Of a DNA stretch of 10,048 nt, positions 6,209-10,048 are shown piece after piece (within the stretch, counting starts at the first letter, position 1; every line of letters begins with the position of its first letter). The translations under genes and the position numbers were made by a program. The notes beneath the pieces are model-generated. The model saw nothing but the letters and a program-made list of their open reading frames with translations, made no database searches and had not been told where the DNA came from. This DNA comes from Gammaproteobacteria bacterium UBA7310 (GTDB lineage: Bacteria > Pseudomonadota > Gammaproteobacteria > Pseudomonadales > Ketobacteraceae), in the NCBI GenBank assembly GCA_002471665.1, contig DKQK01000004.1:1-10048 (forward strand). Direction: 5' to 3'.

Positions 6209-7846
6209 ATGTCGTCCGAACAATTCGACTATGTTGTGGTCGGTGCGGGTTCGGCCGGTTGCGCTGTTGCCAATGGGCTCTCCGAGAGCGGCCGCCATTC
6301 GGTTCTGCTGCTCGAAGCTGGTCCAGAGAGTCGGCGCAATCCGTTCGTAAACACGCCGCTAGGCTTCCTGCAGCTTATGTTCAGCCGCCGCTTCAATTGG
6401 CAGTTCAATACCGAACCCCAGCGGCATATGTATGACAGAGCACTGTTTCAGCCCCGTGGCAAGATGGTTGGTGGCTCTAGTGGCATGAACGCGCAGGTCT
6501 ATATCCGCGGGCATGCCTCGGATTATGATGAGTGGGCCCGCCTTGGTTGCAACGGCTGGTCGTACTCTGAGGTGTTGCCTTACTTCCGCAGGTCTGAACA
6601 TTTCGAGCCGAAGCTGGCGTCGGCTGACGTAGCATTTCACGGTCAGGGCGGACCGCTCAATGTAGCGGAGCGTCGCTATACCAATCCACTAAGCGTGGTG
6701 TTTTTAGACGCAGCGATACAGGCGGGCTACCAGCGCAATGCGGATTTCAACGGCAGTGAACAGGAGGGCGTGGGGTTTTACTACGCCTATCAGAAGAACG
6801 GTGTGCGCTGCAGCAATGCACGGGCGTATCTTGAACCCGCAGCGGGCCGTTCCAATCTGACGGTTCGCAGTGATGCGCAAGTTACCCGTGTATTGTTAGA
6901 AGGCACCCTCGCTACCGGTGTTGAGTACCGCAGCGCAAAGGGGCTGGTGCAGGTCTGTGCCCGACGCGAGGTTGTACTCTGCGGTGGCGCGTTCAACTCG
7001 CCACAATTGCTGATGCTGTCCGGTATTGGCCCACTTGAGGAACTGGCACAGCACGGAATCAAGCTGCGCCATGCGCTGGAAGGCGTGGGACAAAATCTTC
7101 AGGACCATATTGACGTGTTTGTGCGCGTTAAAGCGCGCAGTCGGCAGAGCATCTCGATGCATCCGAGCTACTGGCTCACCGGGCTGCGGGCCCTGCTGCA
7201 ATACATGAGCAGGCGGTGTGGTGTGCTGTCGAGCAATGGTGCCGAGGCTGGCGGATTCATCCGTTCCCGAGCCGAGGAGCCGTTGGCTGACCTGCAGTTG
7301 CATTTCGCGCCAATGCTGTACGCTGATCACGGGCGGGATCTGAAGACTGCGATGAGCGGTTATGGTTACGCGGTGATGATCTACGGGCTAAGGCCACTGT
7401 CGCGCGGTCGCGTCGGTTTGCACAGCGCCGATCCGTTCGCGGCACCGTTGATCGATCCCAATTATATGGCCGAGTCCGCCGATGTCGAGCAGCTCGTTCG
7501 TGGGGTGCATCTGGTGCGTAAGATTTTGGCGCAGCCGCCCTTTGCACCGCACCATGAGGTCGAGGTGTCGCCGGGGCCTGCTTTGCAGAATGACGACGAC
7601 TTGGCCGACTGGGTGCGTCGCAGCGGCGAGTCGGCGTATCACCCAGTCGGCACCTGCAAGATGGGCGTCGATCCGATGGCGGTGGTCGATCCGCGTCTAC
7701 GTGTGCATGGCCTGCAATGCCTGCGGGTGGTCGATGCCTCCATCATGCCAACGCTGGTGGGTGGCAATACCAATCAGCCGACGACCATGATCGGCGAGAA
7801 GGGCGCCGCGATGATACTTGAGGATGCCGGGGAAGCGGTCATCTGA
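6209..7846 (+). CDS. alkJ: GMC-family FAD alcohol dehydrogenase (AlkJ-like)
   Basis: This 545-residue glucose-methanol-choline oxidoreductase probably oxidises the alcohol made by the P450 to the aldehyde, passing electrons to the respiratory chain as AlkJ does. The N-terminal FAD-binding fold has GAGSAGCAVA and the following LLLEAG. GMC signature 1 is around MVGGSSGMNAQVYIRG (86-101) and signature 2 around GGAFNSPQLLMLSGIGP. The active-site His478 is in YHPVGTCKMG, with the partner Asn522 in GGNTNQPTT. All residues needed for catalysis are present and the length fits AlkJ/choline dehydrogenase enzymes. The frame can be opened at a TTG (6188) overlapping the P450 stop, but the ATG at 6209, with AGGG about 10 nt upstream, is the better start and sits 17 bases after the P450. 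Substrate preference for aliphatic alcohols is inferred from the operon. Confidence 0.93.
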   Translation: MSSEQFDYVVVGAGSAGCAVANGLSESGRHSVLLLEAGPESRRNPFVNTPLGFLQLMFSRRFNWQFNTEPQRHMYDRALFQPRGKMVGGSSGMNAQVYIRGHASDYDEWARLGCNGWSYSEVLPYFRRSEHFEPKLASADVAFHGQGGPLNVAERRYTNPLSVVFLDAAIQAGYQRNADFNGSEQEGVGFYYAYQKNGVRCSNARAYLEPAAGRSNLTVRSDAQVTRVLLEGTLATGVEYRSAKGLVQVCARREVVLCGGAFNSPQLLMLSGIGPLEELAQHGIKLRHALEGVGQNLQDHIDVFVRVKARSRQSISMHPSYWLTGLRALLQYMSRRCGVLSSNGAEAGGFIRSRAEEPLADLQLHFAPMLYADHGRDLKTAMSGYGYAVMIYGLRPLSRGRVGLHSADPFAAPLIDPNYMAESADVEQLVRGVHLVRKILAQPPFAPHHEVEVSPGPALQNDDDLADWVRRSGESAYHPVGTCKMGVDPMAVVDPRLRVHGLQCLRVVDASIMPTLVGGNTNQPTTMIGEKGAAMILEDAGEAVI

Positions 7847-7848
7847 GC

Positions 7849-7871
7849 GCCCTGTGTGGGTGTCACAGGGC
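7849..7871 (+). other. Strong intercistronic hairpin without a T run
   Basis: A perfect 8-bp GC-rich stem, GCCCTGTG (7849-7856) with CACAGGGC (7864-7871), has a 7-nt loop and begins 2 bases after the alcohol dehydrogenase stop. No T run follows, so it is not a standard terminator. It may protect upstream mRNA ends or reduce read-through into the reductase gene, which starts 86 bases after the dehydrogenase stop. That is the longest gap inside the operon. Confidence 0.55.
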
Positions 7872-7932
7872 ACAGTTGGAGTCTTAACTTCTGATCAATC
7901 TGATCCTAAAACACAATTGAAAGAGACAGGCT

Positions 7933-9162
7933 ATGGCAATCAAACGGAAAGAGACGACAGTCATTGTGGGCGGTGGACATGCTGCAGGTGCCCTTATGAC
8001 AGCCTTGCTGCAAAAAAAATATCAACATGATGTGATTCTGGTGGGTGAAGAGCCCCATCCGCCGTATCAGCGTCCGCCCCTGTCCAAGAATTACCTTGCA
8101 GGAGAGGTTGATCAGGCGTCGCTGTACCTGAAGCCGCGCTCGATGTATGAGAACGGCGGCTATCAATTACGGCTGGGCGTACGTGCCGAACAAATTGATC
8201 GGGACAACAAGATCATCGGATTGTCGGACCAGAGCACGTTGAAATACGATCGATTGGTTTTGGCCACGGGGTCACACGTGCGACGCTTGAAGGTGCCCGG
8301 GTCAGACTTGCAGTGCATCCATTATCTGCACGACATCGCTGACACAGATGCCCTGCGTGACCAATTAATCCCCGGGAAGCGTTTAGTCATCGTTGGCGGC
8401 GGCTATATTGGCCTTGAAGTGGCAGCCAGCGCCATCAAGAAAAGGGTGGGAGTCACAGTTCTGGAAGCCGCCGATCGTCTTATGCAGCGCGTAACTGGCC
8501 CAGAAATGTCTGCTTTCTTTTACGCCAAGCACAATGCGGCTGGCGTGGATGTACGTCTGAACGCGGCCGTAACCGGTTTCGAAGCAGGTGATCAGGGGCG
8601 CGTGGCTGGCGTGACGTTGGCGGATGGAGGTAAAGTGCAGGCCGACATTGTGCTTGTCTCGATTGGCGTTATACCGGAAACCGCGCTGGCCGAGGCTTCT
8701 GGGCTACCCTGTGATGATGGTATTGTCGTCGACGAGTTTACCCGTACTAGTGATCCTGAGATCCTGGCGATTGGCGACTGTACCCGCCACCGGAATCTTT
8801 TCTTTGAGAAAATGCAGCGGCTTGAATCAGTCGCCAACGCGGTCGATCAGGCCCGTATTGCAGCCGCCACCCTAATGGGCGAGGAGAAGCCCTACAACAG
8901 CGCCCCGTGGTTCTGGTCGAACCAGTATGACCTTCGATTACAGATGGTTGGGTTGTCGCAAAATCATGACCAGCGTGTTGTACGCGGCTGTTTCGAGAAA
9001 GAGGAATTTGCGGTGTTCTATCTACGAGAGGGCCAAGTCATCGCTGTTGACGCGGTGAATATGCCGGTGGCTTTCATGGTTGGCAAGCAGCTGGTTCAGC
9101 ATCGTAAGAGCGTCAGTGCAGAAGCATTGAGTGATCCGCATAGTGAACTAAGGAACCTCTGA
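7933..9162 (+). CDS. NAD(P)H-dependent ferredoxin reductase (putidaredoxin reductase family)
   Basis: This 409-residue FAD enzyme is the electron source for the operon's ferredoxin and P450. It shows the N-terminal FAD dinucleotide fold GGGHAAG (13-19), the conserved YQRPPLSK (45-52), the NAD-binding fold VGGGYIGLE (154-162), and the second FAD motif EILAIGDC with Asp282. The C-terminal part, with PWFWSNQYDLRLQMVG, is the reductase C-terminal domain typical of class I P450 and dioxygenase reductases. The length is normal. The start ATG has a modest ribosome-binding site (AAGAGA, 7921-7926). It is the last gene of the operon. Its final codons and TGA (9160-9162) fall in AGGAACCTCTGAACAACCCC, directly next to insertion-sequence debris, so the last few residues may have been altered by the insertion. 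Cofactor choice between NADH and NADPH was not determined. Confidence 0.94.
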   Translation: MAIKRKETTVIVGGGHAAGALMTALLQKKYQHDVILVGEEPHPPYQRPPLSKNYLAGEVDQASLYLKPRSMYENGGYQLRLGVRAEQIDRDNKIIGLSDQSTLKYDRLVLATGSHVRRLKVPGSDLQCIHYLHDIADTDALRDQLIPGKRLVIVGGGYIGLEVAASAIKKRVGVTVLEAADRLMQRVTGPEMSAFFYAKHNAAGVDVRLNAAVTGFEAGDQGRVAGVTLADGGKVQADIVLVSIGVIPETALAEASGLPCDDGIVVDEFTRTSDPEILAIGDCTRHRNLFFEKMQRLESVANAVDQARIAAATLMGEEKPYNSAPWFWSNQYDLRLQMVGLSQNHDQRVVRGCFEKEEFAVFYLREGQVIAVDAVNMPVAFMVGKQLVQHRKSVSAEALSDPHSELRNL

Positions 9163-9175
9163 ACAACCCCACAGA

Positions 9176-9862
9176 TTACTGCTGGTCAAGGCGTTGCGGC
9201 GGCACTGGCCGAAGGTGGAGATCATCTTTCGGGGCGACAGCGGCTTTTGCCGCTGGAGAATCCTGCGCTGGTGTGAGCGACACGACGTGCGCTATATCGT
9301 CGGGCTGGCCAAGAATGGTCGGGGAAAGGCGCAAGTGGCGCCGTGGATCGATCGGGCCGATTCCCTGCATAAACAGACTGGCAAGAAGCAGCGTCTGTTT
9401 GCCTCTATTCACTACGGCGCGCTCAGCTGAGACAAGCCGCGACGGGTCATCGTCAAGGCCGAGCACAATCGCCTGGGTGCCAACCCCCGCTTCGTGGTGA
9501 CCAACCTGGCGCAGACGGATCTGTACCTATACGACAAGCTCTACTGTGCGCGGGGCGACATGGAGAACCGGATCAAGGATCAGCAGCTGGATCTGTTTGC
9601 CGGGCGCACGTCCAGCCGTCGCTGGTGGACCGTTCCGGCAGTTGCTCTCGGGGCTGGCTTACACGCTGTTTGAAGGGTTGCGATGCCGCGCCTTGCGGCA
9701 CACCCGCCTGGCGAGCGCCACTCCCAATACGCTGCGCTGACACTGCTAAAAATCGACACGGTCATCGTCTGTAACAAACGCCGAATCCGCATCCTGCTGA
9801 GCAGTGCCTGTCCGCATCAGGATCTGTTCCGCAGCGTGGCCCTGCATCTGAACACCTCATAG
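9176..9862 (+). pseudogene. Decayed 3' half of an IS1380-family transposase
   Basis: The translated pieces match the C-terminal half of an IS1380-type DDE transposase. In one frame from 9176: LLLVKALRRHWPKVEIIF, RGDSGFCRWRILRWCERHDV (containing a catalytic Asp in GDSGF), then YIVGLAKNGRG. A TGA at 9428-9430 replaces an expected Trp. The same frame resumes with DKPRRVIVKAEHNRLG and DMENRIKDQQLDLF (containing the catalytic Glu). Just after RRWW (9620-9628) about five bases appear to be missing, and FRQLLSGLAYTLFEG continues in another frame. A one-base loss near 9735 restores the original frame, giving LTLLKI and then ACPHQDLFRSVALHLNTS before TAG at 9860-9862. The first ~190 residues, including the first catalytic Asp, are absent, so it cannot be active. 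It abuts the reductase stop codon. Confidence 0.88.
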
Positions 9863-10048
9863 CCCACAAGGAGTGCTGCCCCGGCACGTTGATAAACAGT
9901 GGGGGTTGGGGAAGCTGTGTCCGGAGAACACAAAAAGACCGAAAAAACAGGCAAAATCCAATCAATCAAACGCGCCTTATAAAAACCGCCAAAAGAAAAG
10001 TGGAAATCACGCTAAAGCAACACCTTGGGGTCCTGGGGATTTTCCGTC
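9863..10048. other. Non-coding 3' tail of the IS1380-type element
   Basis: No gene is visible. The A-rich stretch after the transposase remnant is probably the insertion sequence's 3' untranslated end. The terminal GGTCCTGGGGATTTTCCGTC may be near the right terminal repeat, but the element's boundary and any target duplication are not resolvable inside the window. Confidence 0.5.

Noticed and set aside
6896..7547. Long minus-strand and alternative-frame open frames within the GMC dehydrogenase gene
   Set aside because: Composition-driven shadows of a GC-rich coding sequence that has all GMC motifs in its own frame.
7849..7871. Hairpin considered as an operon-ending terminator
   Set aside because: No T run follows, and the downstream reductase is functionally part of the same electron-transfer chain on the same strand.
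1..10048. CRISPR array, tRNA, rRNA or defence system
   Set aside because: No regularly spaced repeats, cloverleaf-like sequences or defence-protein motifs were found on either strand.

Overview
The window is about 10 kb of chromosome-like DNA from a Gram-negative bacterium. It is most likely a marine or hydrocarbon-associated gammaproteobacterium. The grounds are an outer-membrane porin with a C-terminal Phe, Shine-Dalgarno-led genes, a GGDEF protein, and a CYP153-type alkane hydroxylase operon in the gene order known from Alcanivorax and relatives. The genus cannot be fixed from the sequence alone.

Left part (1-2433): the 3' end of a diguanylate cyclase gene (stop at 531) faces a two-gene minus-strand operon encoding an outer-membrane porin (2433-1363) and a short, single-domain PstS-like periplasmic protein (1349-918). 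The gap between these convergent genes holds a perfect 13-bp terminator hairpin. The hairpin sits inside a roughly 209-bp inverted-repeat element flanked by TAAATT direct repeats, which looks like a miniature transposable element. Positions 2434-3249 are gene-poor, more AT-rich than the operon to the right, and may contain a decayed membrane-sensor fragment.

Central part (3250-9162): a divergently transcribed AraC-family regulator, then a plus-strand operon: [2Fe-2S] ferredoxin, CYP153-family cytochrome P450, GMC-family (AlkJ-like) alcohol dehydrogenase, and FAD/NAD ferredoxin reductase. Together these form a self-contained pathway. The reductase takes electrons from NAD(P)H and passes them to the ferredoxin, which feeds the P450. 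The P450 hydroxylates a terminal carbon of an alkane or similar aliphatic, and the GMC enzyme oxidises the resulting alcohol to the aldehyde. The divergent intergenic region carries a well-formed promoter (TTGACG, 17 bp, TCTAAA) directly preceded by two 15-bp direct repeats (TGTCwwTAAATGTCC) exactly 21 bp apart, a plausible AraC-type activator site.

Right part (9163-10048): immediately after the reductase stop codon lies a broken 3' half of an IS1380-family transposase (nonsense codon plus two compensating frameshifts) and the non-coding tail of that insertion sequence. The cluster therefore ends at an old transposon scar. The operon itself is a known type. The less expected items are the putative miniature element, the phased operator repeats, the altered inhibitory site of the GGDEF protein, and the insertion-sequence junction at the end of the operon.
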